Source: Bacteroidaceae bacterium (GTDB taxonomy: Bacteria > Bacteroidota > Bacteroidia > Bacteroidales > Bacteroidaceae). Taken from it: DNA of 57,065 nt. Made by a program: the position numbers and the translations under genes. Below the pieces are notes generated by a model that saw only the letters and a list, made by a program, of their open reading frames with translations, was not told the DNA's origin and did no database searches. The DNA is taken from assembly GCA_017548075.1 (NCBI GenBank), contig JAFYNL010000010.1, positions 1 to 57,065 of the forward strand, in the 5' to 3' direction. Position 1 is the stretch's first letter. Every line of letters begins with the position of its first letter. Positions 33,345 to 42,752 of the stretch are shown here, one piece after another.

Positions 33345-35825
33345 ATGGCAGAATACGTTGCTAACGAAGAATTACAGAAGGAAGAAGAGTCTAGTAGTGC
33401 GTTTAGTCTTTCATCGATATGGACTATTATAGTACTTAATTGGCAGTGGATAGTATTGTCTGCCATTATTGCTCTTTGTCTGGCTTATTGCTACCTTCGC
33501 TACACTCAACCTGTTTACACCTCGTCAATGAAGGTGCTGATTAAGGATGACGACCAACAGCAAGGCAGGGGAGTTAAGAGGAATGGACAAATGAATCTGG
33601 ATGCGATGGGATTCATTACAAACAGTAATGGTTTCGATAATGAGCTTGAGATATTGACGAGTACGAACGTCAGCAGTCGTGTTGTAAAGTCTTTGAAGCT
33701 CTATGTCAGCTATGCTATTGAGGGCCGTATCCAGAAGATAGAGCAATACCAATGCAATCCTATCATAGTGGATATGCCACAACATCAGCTCACAGTACTG
33801 CGCACTCCTATTCAGTTGGAGATGACCAAGGCAAATAAGGGCTTACATGTAACGGGTAAAGTGAGTATGGCAGGACAGAAAGAACCTGTTACTTTCGATT
33901 ATGACTTGAAGAAGCTTCCAGGCAGTATCAACACTCCGATGGGTGTCATTATCTTCCAGCAGAATCCGGGAACCAAGTGGAATAATGAGAAACTCTATGC
34001 CACAATCATTCCTCTTGAAACTGCTGCTCGTATGTATAGAAGCAAACTCTCGGCTGGACCGACTTCCAAGAACACAACTGTGGCTCGCGTTTCCTTTACT
34101 GATACGCAGATTGGCAGGTCTATGGACTATCTGAACGAGTTGCTCAAATGCTATAATGATGATGCCAACGAAGATAAGAATGAGGTTGCAGTCAAGACTG
34201 ACGAATTCATCAAGGATCGTATTGACATCATTCGTGGCGAGTTGGATGTGACGGAAGGCGAACTCGAACAGTATAAGAGAAGCAACGAACTCATCAATCT
34301 CTCCAATGATGCAACGACGGCCCTCACTAATACTACGGAGTATCAAAAGAAACAAGTTGAATATGAGACGCAGTTGAATCTTATCAATGCCCTGATTAAC
34401 TATGTGAACAATCCTGCAAATGCTATGCAGGTTATTCCTGCCAATCTTGGTCTTGCCAATGCCAGTCTCAATTCTACAATTTCTCAATACAACGAATTAG
34501 TCTTGCAGAGAAACCGTTTGCTCAAGTCATCCAGCGAGGATAATGCTGTAGTTCAGCGTATTACAACTCAGTTGGAAGAGATGTGGCCGTCTATCAGGAT
34601 GAGTCTCGACGCCATTAAGAATGACGTGATGACGCAGAAGTCAGGAGTCGACAGCCAGTATCGAATGTTCAGCAATCGCATTAGTAGTACGCCTTCTCAG
34701 GAGCGTGCGTTAACCAATATAAGCCGTCAGCAGGAGATTAAGGCCAACCTTTACCTGATGCTTTTGCAGAAGCGTGAAGAGAACTACATTTCGCTTGCAA
34801 GTACTGCAGCCAAGGCTCGTCTTATCGATCCCCCATTGTTGGGAGGTAAGGTTTCTCCAAAGGATCAGATGATTTGGCTGATTGCTTTACTTCTTGGCAT
34901 AGGTTTGCCTCTTGCATTCTTCTTCCTGAAGAACCTGCTTCGCTATCGTATCGAAGGTCGTGAGGACGTTGAAAAATTGACGAAGATAAGCATTCTTGCC
35001 GACATTCCTTTGGCTGGAAAGACCGTCGATGGTGAGAAAGCACTTGTGGTTCGCGAGAATACTAATGACTCAATGGAAGAGGCTTTCCGTGGGTTGCGTA
35101 CCAATCTGCGCTTCATTCTCGAGTCGGACGAGAAGGTTATCCTCTGTACAAGTTGTATTCCTGGCGAGGGTAAGACGTTTGTCTGTACGAACCTTGCGAT
35201 GTCTTTGGCTTTGATGGGCAAAAAGATAATTGTGGTTGGTTTGGATATTCGTAAGCCTCGTTTGGTGAAACTGTTCAATATCCCAGCCAACAAGAAGGGT
35301 ATTACAACCTTCATCTCTGGTAACGACTCTTCGTACGAAGCCCTTGAGGGACAGATTGTGCATAGCGTTGCCAACAAGAACCTTGATGTTCTGCCTGCAG
35401 GCGTCATTCCTCCCAATCCATCAGAGCTTATTTCTCGTGACCAACTTGATCGTGCTATCGAGTTGCTGAAGGAACATTATGACTACATCTTGCTCGATAC
35501 TCCGCCAGTAGGACTTGTGAGCGATACTCTGTCTATCGGCCGAGTAGCTAATATGAGTCTCTTCGTATGCCGTGCCGACTATAGTCCTCGTGGTAACTTC
35601 GAACTGATTAATGCCTTCAAGGAAGAGAACAAGTTGCCGAAGATCAATCTTGTTCTCAATGCCGTCGACATGAGGAAGAAGAAGTATGGCTACTACTATG
35701 GTTACGGCAAATATGGCAAGTACGGTAAGTACGGCAGGTATGGTTATGGCAAGGGACGTTACGGCCATTACGGAATCTATGGCAAGTACGGCAGTCAGGA
35801 AAGCCATGAGCATACTGAGAAGTAA
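33345..35825 (+). CDS. Polysaccharide co-polymerase with BY-kinase domain (Wzc type)
   Basis: This 826-residue inner-membrane protein controls chain length and export of capsular or exopolysaccharide. The N-terminal Wzz domain has a first membrane helix (VLNWQWIVLSAIIALCLAYCYL). A long periplasmic coiled region follows, then a second helix near 510-530. The cytoplasmic kinase has Walker A IPGEGKT (Lys610), the A' motif VVGLDIRKPRL and the B motif ILLDTPPVG. The C-terminal tail (about 781-816) holds 14 Tyr in Tyr-Gly spacing, the autophosphorylation cluster. No wza or wzy is beside it, so the rest of the pathway lies elsewhere. Confidence 0.92.
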   Translation: MAEYVANEELQKEEESSSAFSLSSIWTIIVLNWQWIVLSAIIALCLAYCYLRYTQPVYTSSMKVLIKDDDQQQGRGVKRNGQMNLDAMGFITNSNGFDNELEILTSTNVSSRVVKSLKLYVSYAIEGRIQKIEQYQCNPIIVDMPQHQLTVLRTPIQLEMTKANKGLHVTGKVSMAGQKEPVTFDYDLKKLPGSINTPMGVIIFQQNPGTKWNNEKLYATIIPLETAARMYRSKLSAGPTSKNTTVARVSFTDTQIGRSMDYLNELLKCYNDDANEDKNEVAVKTDEFIKDRIDIIRGELDVTEGELEQYKRSNELINLSNDATTALTNTTEYQKKQVEYETQLNLINALINYVNNPANAMQVIPANLGLANASLNSTISQYNELVLQRNRLLKSSSEDNAVVQRITTQLEEMWPSIRMSLDAIKNDVMTQKSGVDSQYRMFSNRISSTPSQERALTNISRQQEIKANLYLMLLQKREENYISLASTAAKARLIDPPLLGGKVSPKDQMIWLIALLLGIGLPLAFFFLKNLLRYRIEGREDVEKLTKISILADIPLAGKTVDGEKALVVRENTNDSMEEAFRGLRTNLRFILESDEKVILCTSCIPGEGKTFVCTNLAMSLALMGKKIIVVGLDIRKPRLVKLFNIPANKKGITTFISGNDSSYEALEGQIVHSVANKNLDVLPAGVIPPNPSELISRDQLDRAIELLKEHYDYILLDTPPVGLVSDTLSIGRVANMSLFVCRADYSPRGNFELINAFKEENKLPKINLVLNAVDMRKKKYGYYYGYGKYGKYGKYGRYGYGKGRYGHYGIYGKYGSQESHEHTEK

Positions 35826-35858
35826 GAGGTGTTAGAAACTCTCTGGTGTTGCAGTTTT

Positions 35859-35968
35859 CAACGACTGCAGTTACGTTTGCGATCTTAACGTGTTAAGTTT
35901 ACAAAGTTAACGTGCCTAGTTCAACAACTAGGCACGCTTAGTTTATAAACTAGACTTTATAAGTTTGC
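35859..35968. repeat. 22-bp dyad repeat array G (5 units)
   Basis: Units lie at 35859-35880, 35881-35902, 35903-35924, 35925-35946 and 35947-35968, between the convergent wzc and thiD genes. The last unit runs 12 bases into the thiD reading frame, so its last codons and stop (35957-35959) are repeat sequence. Unit 1 is the CTGCAG-bearing end unit. Unit 2 has a perfect CTTAAC-GT-GTTAAG dyad. Units 3 and 4 have been changed into a single long hairpin (see 35911-35936). Confidence 0.88.
35911..35936. terminator. Perfect hairpin between convergent wzc and thiD
   Basis: CGTGCCTAGTT and AACTAGGCACG form an 11-base perfect stem with a four-base loop (CAAC). No T run follows on either strand, so its efficiency as a terminator is uncertain. 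Its sequence arises from two neighbouring repeat units. Confidence 0.6.
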
Positions 35969-36724
35969 GCTAATGTAGTATCGAGGGCCTGCAAGGAAGT
36001 AGCTCATATAGGCTTCGGCCCGTTCTACGGCAGTTGCCAAATCTGCTCCTTTTGCCAGATGCGTAGCAATTGCACTCGCCAAAGTATCGCCTGTTCCGTT
36101 TCTGTCATCAAGGATAAGTTTCTTCTTTGGGTGAGGAGTGAGCGTTCCAGAAACTGCGTCGTAGAGATAGTCAACCAGATATTTCCCTTCTTCAACGCTT
36201 TTAACCAAAACGCTACAACCCCATTCGCTGAGTTTCTTCAAGTCGTTTTCAGGGTCTTTAATCGTGTGACCTAACAGGAATTCTGCTTCTCGAACATTAG
36301 GTGTGATGAGTGTTGCGAGAGGAAAGAGCTCGCTCTTGTAAGCCGCAATTGCTTCATCGCTAACCAATTGTTCGCCTGCGAAGTTCACAATCACAGGGTC
36401 AATCAAGATGGGTTGCCTGTTGAAACGACGCAAAACGCTGGCTACGGCTCGAATCATCTCTTCAGTCGGCAGTATTCCCGTCTTGATGCAATCGGCTCCA
36501 ACGGTACTAAGGAACGATTCTGCTTGCGAAACAATCAGGTCGGTTGGAAGGTGATGAATACCTTTGATGCGATTCACGTCCTCATCCACGATACAAGTCA
36601 ATGCGGCAGCTGCCCAACCACCACAGCGAGTAATCGCTTTGATGTCGGCCTGAACACCTGCACTCCCCAGAGGTTCACTTCCGGCAATGAGAAAAACTTT
36701 GCCTGTATTTACTTTCTTTTCCAT
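35957..36724 (-). CDS. thiD: Hydroxymethylpyrimidine/phosphomethylpyrimidine kinase
   Basis: This 255-residue ribokinase-family enzyme phosphorylates HMP and HMP-P for thiamine synthesis. AGSEPLGSAGVQADIKAI, TGILPTEEMI, DPVIV and the anion-hole motif NGTGDTLASAIATHL fit ThiD/PdxK. ThiD is the best call, since pyridoxal kinases share the fold and could be confused. No other thi genes or TPP riboswitch are in view. The last codons (ANL and the stop) are encoded by the final unit of array G. Confidence 0.87.
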   Translation of the reverse strand: MEKKVNTGKVFLIAGSEPLGSAGVQADIKAITRCGGWAAAALTCIVDEDVNRIKGIHHLPTDLIVSQAESFLSTVGADCIKTGILPTEEMIRAVASVLRRFNRQPILIDPVIVNFAGEQLVSDEAIAAYKSELFPLATLITPNVREAEFLLGHTIKDPENDLKKLSEWGCSVLVKSVEEGKYLVDYLYDAVSGTLTPHPKKKLILDDRNGTGDTLASAIATHLAKGADLATAVERAEAYMSYFLAGPRYYISANL

Positions 36725-36732
36725 TCAGGGCG

Positions 36733-36740
36733 CAAAGTTA
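36733..36740 (-). promoter_or_regulatory. -7 element TAACTTTG for thiD
   Basis: The complement of CAAAGTTA reads TAACTTTG, only 8 bases before the thiD start codon, so its leader must be very short. Confidence 0.6.
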
Positions 36741-36774
36741 CGACCTTTATGAAGAAGAATCAAATATTATTTCA

Positions 36775-36782
36775 TATATTTG
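36775..36782 (+). promoter_or_regulatory. -7 element TATATTTG for the M6 protease gene
   Basis: TATATTTG lies 52 bases before the GTG start at 36835. It is divergent from the thiD promoter. Confidence 0.65.
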
Positions 36783-36834
36783 CACCAGATAAGTGAAATA
36801 AGCGCTCTTTTAGAGTCACATTATATAATAATAA

Positions 36835-39111
36835 GTGAAGAAAAGTCTAATATCACTCTTTGTGGCATTCTTGTGTTGCCTTTTTGTTGGAGCACAACCT
36901 TTGGTCAGGCAAGTCCCTCCTCGCCGCAATCATCATACACATCGCCTTCCTGGTGTGAACGAACGACGTTTGGCTCGCCTTGAGAAAATGCGTGAGGCTA
37001 ATATTGCTCGCCGCCATCGCGAAGGCCCTTGGCGTGCTAACTCACAACCTCAAACACAGCGAGGACTCGTTCTTCTCGTGGAATTTCCAGATGTTAAGAT
37101 GAAGGCAGGAGCCGCCACTCAATGGAATAATCGCTTCAACCAGCAAGGCTTTTCGCTCGACAGACACATAGGCTCTGTTCGCGACTACTTCATCGATCAG
37201 AGTTATGGTTTGTTAACTGTTGACTTCGATGTTGTCGGCCCTCTCGAAGTTTCAAGGGAACACGATTATTATGGCACAGCTCCAAACTCTGATCTGGATG
37301 ACAGAGCAGCCGAAATGGTTATTGAAGCGCTGAATCTCGCCGATCCTCTAGTCAACTATGCAGACTATGATTGGGACGGCAACGGTTGGGTTGATCAGGT
37401 TTACATCATTTTTGCCGGAGTGACAAGCGACACAGAAGAAGGCTACATTTGGCCTCATGAATGGGAACTTGCAGCGGCAGAATACTATGGTTGCGGTTCT
37501 GGGTATCAGCAAATGGATGGCGTATACATCAATACCTATGCCGTTTCCAATGAGTTGGCTAATGCCGTGACTCTCGAGGGAATAGGTACTGCTTGCCATG
37601 AATTCAGCCATTGTCTGGGCTATCCTGACTTCTATGATACAGATTATTCAGGTGGAACAGCCGCTCAGAACTGGGATGTGCTCGACGGAGGAAGTTATAA
37701 CGGACCTCAGCAGATTGGCGAAATCCCAAGTCCATATACGGCTTATGAGCGTTGGATTGCAGGCTGGATAGACCTCATTCCATTGACGGAGGCTTGTAAG
37801 ATAAAAGATATGCCAGCCATCAATGAGGAGGGAGTGGCATATATAATAAGGAATACGGGCAATTCGAATGAATATTACATTCTCGAGAACCGTCAGAATA
37901 TAACCTTCGGCACGGGTAATGGAGGCCATGGTCTCATGGTTTGGCACATCGATTACAATCGTCTGAAATGGAATCAAAATGCCGTCAATTCAGAAAAAGA
38001 CCACCAACGTATGACTTTCCTTCCTGCTGACGGAAGTGTCGGAATACTTGTGGAGACAGATTATGGCTATGCTTATGAGATAAGTTCCGAAGATGAGGAG
38101 GGTGATCCTTATCCAGGAAGGCAGAATATGACTGAGGTCCCACAACTGACTTGGTACGCCGCAGAGAAGTATGGCACAAAGGCGCATCGGAATCTTATAC
38201 ATGATATTTCCGAGAGTAATAACGGAAAGATTACTTTTATTTATGGAAATTATTATGCATTACCCACGCCAGAAATCGCTTCCCCAACAGATATATCAGA
38301 AAACTCCTTTACCGCTAATTGGCAACCCGTCGAGGGTGCAACAAGCTATACACTAGAAGTCGAGGCATTAACAGGCGAGCTCTCTCCAACAACAATCTTG
38401 GCAGAAGACTTCTCTAGATTTGTTGATATAGGTGATGGCTCAAGGATAGGGAGTAGTGTTATCGACAATTATACACAAACAAAGGGTTGGTCTGTTTCTT
38501 ATGTTTATGGGACAAAAGATGCCTCAGTCCGTCTTGGTTCATCAGATTATATTGGTCAACTCTTGACGCCAATCATAGATAATAGAGCAGGGACACTAAT
38601 CGTTGAGTTTGATGCCAGTTATTATAAATCAGATGGTAGCAGCGTTATCGTTTCTGTGCTCAAGGGTTCGGAAACTGTTGCGACTGAAACTGTTCAGTTG
38701 ACATCAAGCCGTTCTACTTATGCGTGTACTTTCGAAAATGTTCCAAATGGCTGTAATGTTAAATTCGAAACTACATCAAAAGGACGACGGATCTATGTCT
38801 ATAATGTCAATATAATGGACATGAATGATACGGGAAGAACAAGTATGACTTTTGAAGGCTTGACAAATACCTGTTATACCATTGGCGACATTGAGACAGA
38901 TATGTACTATTATCGTGTCAGAGCCATATGTGTTGATGGCTATTCCGATTGGTCTGAATGGATGACTGTTGACATTGCTGCTCCAATAGGAGGATTGCTT
39001 AGAAACAATGATATAAAGGGCGAAATCTATGATTTGTCTGGTCGTCGTTTACCTTGTATCCCACAAAGTGGAGTCTATATCCAAGCCGGCAAAGTCCATA
39101 TGGTACGCTAA
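36835..39111 (+). CDS. Secreted M6 family metalloprotease with C-terminal fibronectin-like and sorting-type domains
   Basis: This 758-residue protein has a GTG start fixed by an in-frame stop directly upstream. The signal peptide ends near VGAQ (about 20). The M6 peptidase domain (about 70-470) has the zinc motif HEFSHCLGYPD with His255, Glu256, His259 and Asp265. A fibronectin-III-like half (about 480-510, PEIASPTDISENSFTANW) is interrupted by a jelly-roll-like insert. The end has a Prevotella-style C-terminal motif (IYDLSGRRLPCIPQSGVYIQAGK), related to type IX secretion sorting ends. From about 38220 on, the DNA is visibly more A/T-rich than the first half. It lies upstream of the SusCD operon but has its own promoter. 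Confidence 0.87.
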   Translation: MKKSLISLFVAFLCCLFVGAQPLVRQVPPRRNHHTHRLPGVNERRLARLEKMREANIARRHREGPWRANSQPQTQRGLVLLVEFPDVKMKAGAATQWNNRFNQQGFSLDRHIGSVRDYFIDQSYGLLTVDFDVVGPLEVSREHDYYGTAPNSDLDDRAAEMVIEALNLADPLVNYADYDWDGNGWVDQVYIIFAGVTSDTEEGYIWPHEWELAAAEYYGCGSGYQQMDGVYINTYAVSNELANAVTLEGIGTACHEFSHCLGYPDFYDTDYSGGTAAQNWDVLDGGSYNGPQQIGEIPSPYTAYERWIAGWIDLIPLTEACKIKDMPAINEEGVAYIIRNTGNSNEYYILENRQNITFGTGNGGHGLMVWHIDYNRLKWNQNAVNSEKDHQRMTFLPADGSVGILVETDYGYAYEISSEDEEGDPYPGRQNMTEVPQLTWYAAEKYGTKAHRNLIHDISESNNGKITFIYGNYYALPTPEIASPTDISENSFTANWQPVEGATSYTLEVEALTGELSPTTILAEDFSRFVDIGDGSRIGSSVIDNYTQTKGWSVSYVYGTKDASVRLGSSDYIGQLLTPIIDNRAGTLIVEFDASYYKSDGSSVIVSVLKGSETVATETVQLTSSRSTYACTFENVPNGCNVKFETTSKGRRIYVYNVNIMDMNDTGRTSMTFEGLTNTCYTIGDIETDMYYYRVRAICVDGYSDWSEWMTVDIAAPIGGLLRNNDIKGEIYDLSGRRLPCIPQSGVYIQAGKVHMVR

Positions 39112-39542
39112 TGTATCTTCAGCAATTAATTGCAAGAGGTGAAACGCGAGATAATACTTGCAGCCTCCAACTTCCATCGTTTATCATGAAATATGGTTTC
39201 CTACAAACGATAATGTAAAGAAAAAATCTTGGAATAACAGTTCTTTAATTCTTTCTCCTTTCCTTGATTAATGATGCGATACAGAAAACCTCTTCAAAAA
39301 GGTTGTTTCATCAGTTTAAGAGAAACTTTCCAATTTTTGAGGGAAAACAAGAGGAAAACCATACAAAAAGGCTATGTGATTGAATAAAATTAACCTTTTT
39401 CTGTTAAATAACCTTAAAATAGAGTCCCTTTCCTATATAATATGTCGCAATTCGTTAAAAAAATCGTAAATTTGCTCTGTTGAGTGCGCATAATAGCGCA
39501 AAATTAGAGATAAAACAACCAAAAAACTAAAATAAACAAACA
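39112..39542. other. 431-bp intergenic region before the FAS1-SusCD operon
   Basis: No gene is visible here. It holds a 12-base palindrome (GCAATTAATTGC, 39122-39133), a weak inverted repeat (ATCGTTT at 39176 and AAACGAT at 39205), A/T-rich sequence and the operon promoter near 39467. The length suits a regulated leader, but I recognise no known riboswitch or regulator site. No terminator for the M6 gene is obvious. Confidence 0.6.
39467..39474 (+). promoter_or_regulatory. -7 element TAAATTTG for the FAS1-SusC-SusD operon
   Basis: TAAATTTG matches TAnnTTTG and lies 68 bases before the first gene. No clear -33 element is seen, as is common for promoters that need an activator. No further -7 element was noticed in the five gaps of the operon (12-41 bases), so one transcript of about 17 kb is likely. 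Confidence 0.6.
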
Positions 39543-42500
39543 ATGCGTATGACAAACCGTTTTAGCAAATGGAGCAGGCATTCTTCACGGGTAGTGTGTC
39601 TGCTGGCAGCTTGCGGGCTGATGTATGCTTGTAAGGATGAGTTCATCCTGGACGATGAAAAGCCCAGTTGGCTCAATTCAAGCATTTATGAAAGCCTAGA
39701 GCAGAAAGGTAATTTCAGAACGTATCTGAGGTTGCTGGCTGACAAGGATGTTAATACCGAAGGCATGCGTTCGTTGACTGATGTCTTGAGCCGTACTGGT
39801 TCGAAGACTGTCTTCGTCGCTAACGACTCTGCCTGGGATGCTTTCTTTGCCGCCAACGCTCAGCTGCCCGAAGCCAATCCATGGCACTATGCCACAAGTT
39901 ATGAGAATCTGAGTCAGGCCCAGAAAAAGTTGCTGATTCACACTAGTATGCTTAATAATGCTATTGTGATGGAGAACTTGGCGAGCAGTCAGTCTGAAGG
40001 CACTAATTCTCCCACCCGAGGCGAATACATGCGTCGATACACTGACGTAGAAGCAACAGACACTATAACTTATGTTGCTTCGGCTGACCTTCCCTTCAGT
40101 TACTCTGCTTATGAAAAGGATTATTGGGAACGTTTCCGTGAAGAGAATGGTGGCAAGGGCATCTATATGGCAATTGACTCTACTGTGCCGATGATGCTTC
40201 ACTTTACTTCTGAACATTTGTCCAGAAATACTGTAAAGGACGAGGACTTTGCTTACTTTATGAGCCGTCCCAGAAATACAAGTGACGTGCATATCTATGA
40301 TGCCATTTTGAAAGAGAAAGACGGCGTCTGTGAAAATGGTTATGTTAACGTGACAGAGAAACCCCTTTGTCCTCTCACAAATATGGCTGAAGTTGTTCGC
40401 ACTAATGGCAAGACAAACATATTCAGTCACATTCTCGACCGCTTCAGTGCACCTTTCTATTGTGAGAGAATAACAAAAGCCTACAAAGACCTTCATCCAG
40501 AGTTTACAGACTCTATTTTTACCAAAAGATATTTCTCCAAGAATAACTTCTCTGTAAAAGCAGGGTATGTAAGAGCTGGTACAGGCGGTGAAATACCTAG
40601 ATTTGAACCAGGTCCTAACGGAACCTATCAGTCTTACGATCCTTATTTGCCCAACATTCCGACTGCTTTTAAGGATATTATTCCTGGACTTAAGTTTGAC
40701 CCGGGATGGAACGGCTATTATGATGAGGTAGATGTTCGTAAGGATATGGCTGCAATCTTTGTGCCAAGCGATGAACAGATGTGGCACTATTTCCAGAATG
40801 CAGGCGAAGACCTTATCCGTACTTATTATGCTAATGAAGGAACCAAGAACGAGATTCCTTATACAAGGGCAACAACTGTTGATGAGCTTTATCAGCAGAT
40901 AGACTGCATCCCCGTTGGAACAATAGACAGGCTCATAAACAACTTCATGCAACGTTCATTCGTAGGTTCTGTACCAAGCAAATGGTCTAAACTTACCGAT
41001 GATGCCATGGAACCATTGTTCGATAATGTTGATGAGGCGATTGCTCAACTTGATACATGTCTGGTTGCTAACAATGGTGTGATTTATGTGATGAACAGAA
41101 CTTGTGTACCTGCAGACTATCGTTCAGTTACCGCGCCCGCGTTCATTAGTCAAACAAATAAGATTATGAAATCTGCTATCTATGATGACTACATGAATCT
41201 GAATTACTATGCTTACCTGAAGGCTATGCAGAGTAAGTTCACATTCTTGTTGCCTAGTGATAGCGCTCTTTATTACTACTATGATCCTGCTAGTATGAAG
41301 AGTAAAACACCTCGCGCTATTGAGTTCTACTTTGTAGGTGGTAGTTTCCCCGTAAAGTTGAGGTTCAGAAATTACATCAGTCCTTATAATTATAAAGGAA
41401 CAGATCCTGTAGGAACCATTACGGGTATAGTTGCTGGCTCGAATTCAGCTGGTTCATATACCAATTCCGAGGTAACGAACCGCTTGAAAGATATTTTGGA
41501 GAGCCATACTATTGTGCATGACGGAACCAATCCAATGACGCGTGAAGACCAGAAATACTATGGTATAGATACATCAACACCATTGGATGAGTATTACCTT
41601 TCCAAGAATGGTAATGCGGTAAAGGTCGTTCGCGATGAAAACGATAGTGTCATTGCCGTGAAAGGTGGCTTCCAACTTGAGAACGAACGTTATTTTGAGA
41701 AGAATGGTCTCGACCCCGCGGGTGCAGAACGTGGCGTTCTTTCTTGTCAACTTACGAAAACGCGTAATGTGGACAACGGACACACATACGTCCTCAATTC
41801 TCCGTTGGTTCCCACATATCGTAGTGTCTGGAGCATCTTTACCAACGATGCAGACATGAAGAACGTGGAAGGAACAGGAGGCGAAACGCCATACAGCCAG
41901 TTCTACGACCTATGTACAGCAGATGGTTATGAAACAGAAATCATCGGTTGCGGACTTGTAGATGGAAATCTCGATAAGAACAAACGAACATCTGCCCTTA
42001 AGAAGTTCAAGATCTTCATAGATGACAAGGGACTTGATTATAACGTCCAGTTCTTTAACAACTACCGTTACACTATTTTCGTTCCCTCTAATGAAGCAGT
42101 GTTAGCAGCTATCGATGCAGGTCTGCCTACATGGGAAGAAATTCGTGAAGACTACCGTGCTCACTGCAAACCTTATATAGATGAAGAAACCGGTGAGCCG
42201 AAGGTTGATGTCAATGGTGAAATAGAATATACCGATTCGCTTGAAACTTACGAAGACAGTATTCGCATCGCTGCCAAGATTACTTATCTGACAAACTTTG
42301 TCCGTTATCACTTCGCTGATAACTCTGTCTTCGCAGATAAAACAATTCTCCCGCCTAGTGAAATGGTAACGTCTAGCTACGACAAAGAATTAGAGCTTTT
42401 CTGTAAACTTCATGTGGATCGTATCGCAAATGGTGACGGAACAGATCTCCGTGTTTGCGATGATGTAACATGGAAGGAAAATGGCAACAAGATGGAAGGT

Positions 42501-42740
42501 AGTCACATGCCCTTTACAACGGTTGGTGAAAAGAATATTCTAGCACGTGATATTTCCTGCAATGAAAAACCTTTTAACGCAAGTATGAAGGGTAAAACTA
42601 TTCAGTCTTCCAGTGCTGCTGTCATACATTCTATTGATGGTTACCTGAATCACACAAAGGTGATTGATGGTAGACATGATAAGACATGGGAGTCGACTAT
42701 TAATGCTAAGAGGTATTTACAGAGATACGCTATTCGATAA
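39543..42740 (+). CDS. Surface lipoprotein with at least three fasciclin (FAS1)-like modules
   Basis: This 1065-residue lipoprotein has its lipidated Cys at residue 30. CKDE right after the signal resembles the acidic lipoprotein export signal of Bacteroidetes, so surface exposure is likely. FAS1-like modules are seen at about 50-280 (SKTVFVANDSAWDAFFA), 540-760 (FTFLLPSDSALYYY) and 830-1050 (YRYTIFVPSNEAV, ending SSAAVIHSIDGYLNH, the FAS1 H2-type box). FAS1 domains mediate adhesion or binding. It is the first gene of the six-gene operon. A second ATG (codon 3) is an equal start. Confidence 0.85.
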   Translation: MRMTNRFSKWSRHSSRVVCLLAACGLMYACKDEFILDDEKPSWLNSSIYESLEQKGNFRTYLRLLADKDVNTEGMRSLTDVLSRTGSKTVFVANDSAWDAFFAANAQLPEANPWHYATSYENLSQAQKKLLIHTSMLNNAIVMENLASSQSEGTNSPTRGEYMRRYTDVEATDTITYVASADLPFSYSAYEKDYWERFREENGGKGIYMAIDSTVPMMLHFTSEHLSRNTVKDEDFAYFMSRPRNTSDVHIYDAILKEKDGVCENGYVNVTEKPLCPLTNMAEVVRTNGKTNIFSHILDRFSAPFYCERITKAYKDLHPEFTDSIFTKRYFSKNNFSVKAGYVRAGTGGEIPRFEPGPNGTYQSYDPYLPNIPTAFKDIIPGLKFDPGWNGYYDEVDVRKDMAAIFVPSDEQMWHYFQNAGEDLIRTYYANEGTKNEIPYTRATTVDELYQQIDCIPVGTIDRLINNFMQRSFVGSVPSKWSKLTDDAMEPLFDNVDEAIAQLDTCLVANNGVIYVMNRTCVPADYRSVTAPAFISQTNKIMKSAIYDDYMNLNYYAYLKAMQSKFTFLLPSDSALYYYYDPASMKSKTPRAIEFYFVGGSFPVKLRFRNYISPYNYKGTDPVGTITGIVAGSNSAGSYTNSEVTNRLKDILESHTIVHDGTNPMTREDQKYYGIDTSTPLDEYYLSKNGNAVKVVRDENDSVIAVKGGFQLENERYFEKNGLDPAGAERGVLSCQLTKTRNVDNGHTYVLNSPLVPTYRSVWSIFTNDADMKNVEGTGGETPYSQFYDLCTADGYETEIIGCGLVDGNLDKNKRTSALKKFKIFIDDKGLDYNVQFFNNYRYTIFVPSNEAVLAAIDAGLPTWEEIREDYRAHCKPYIDEETGEPKVDVNGEIEYTDSLETYEDSIRIAAKITYLTNFVRYHFADNSVFADKTILPPSEMVTSSYDKELELFCKLHVDRIANGDGTDLRVCDDVTWKENGNKMEGSHMPFTTVGEKNILARDISCNEKPFNASMKGKTIQSSSAAVIHSIDGYLNHTKVIDGRHDKTWESTINAKRYLQRYAIR

Positions 42741-42752
42741 AATCATCCGACT

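Noticed and set aside
36835-39111. Gene fusion or frameshift in the M6 protease, suggested by the A/T-rich second half.
   Set aside because: The frame is continuous, and domain order (peptidase, fibronectin-like, sorting-type end) is normal for secreted Bacteroidetes proteases.
39112-39542. A riboswitch or a regulator gene upstream of the SusCD operon.
   Set aside because: No known aptamer pattern and no reading frame of useful length was seen.
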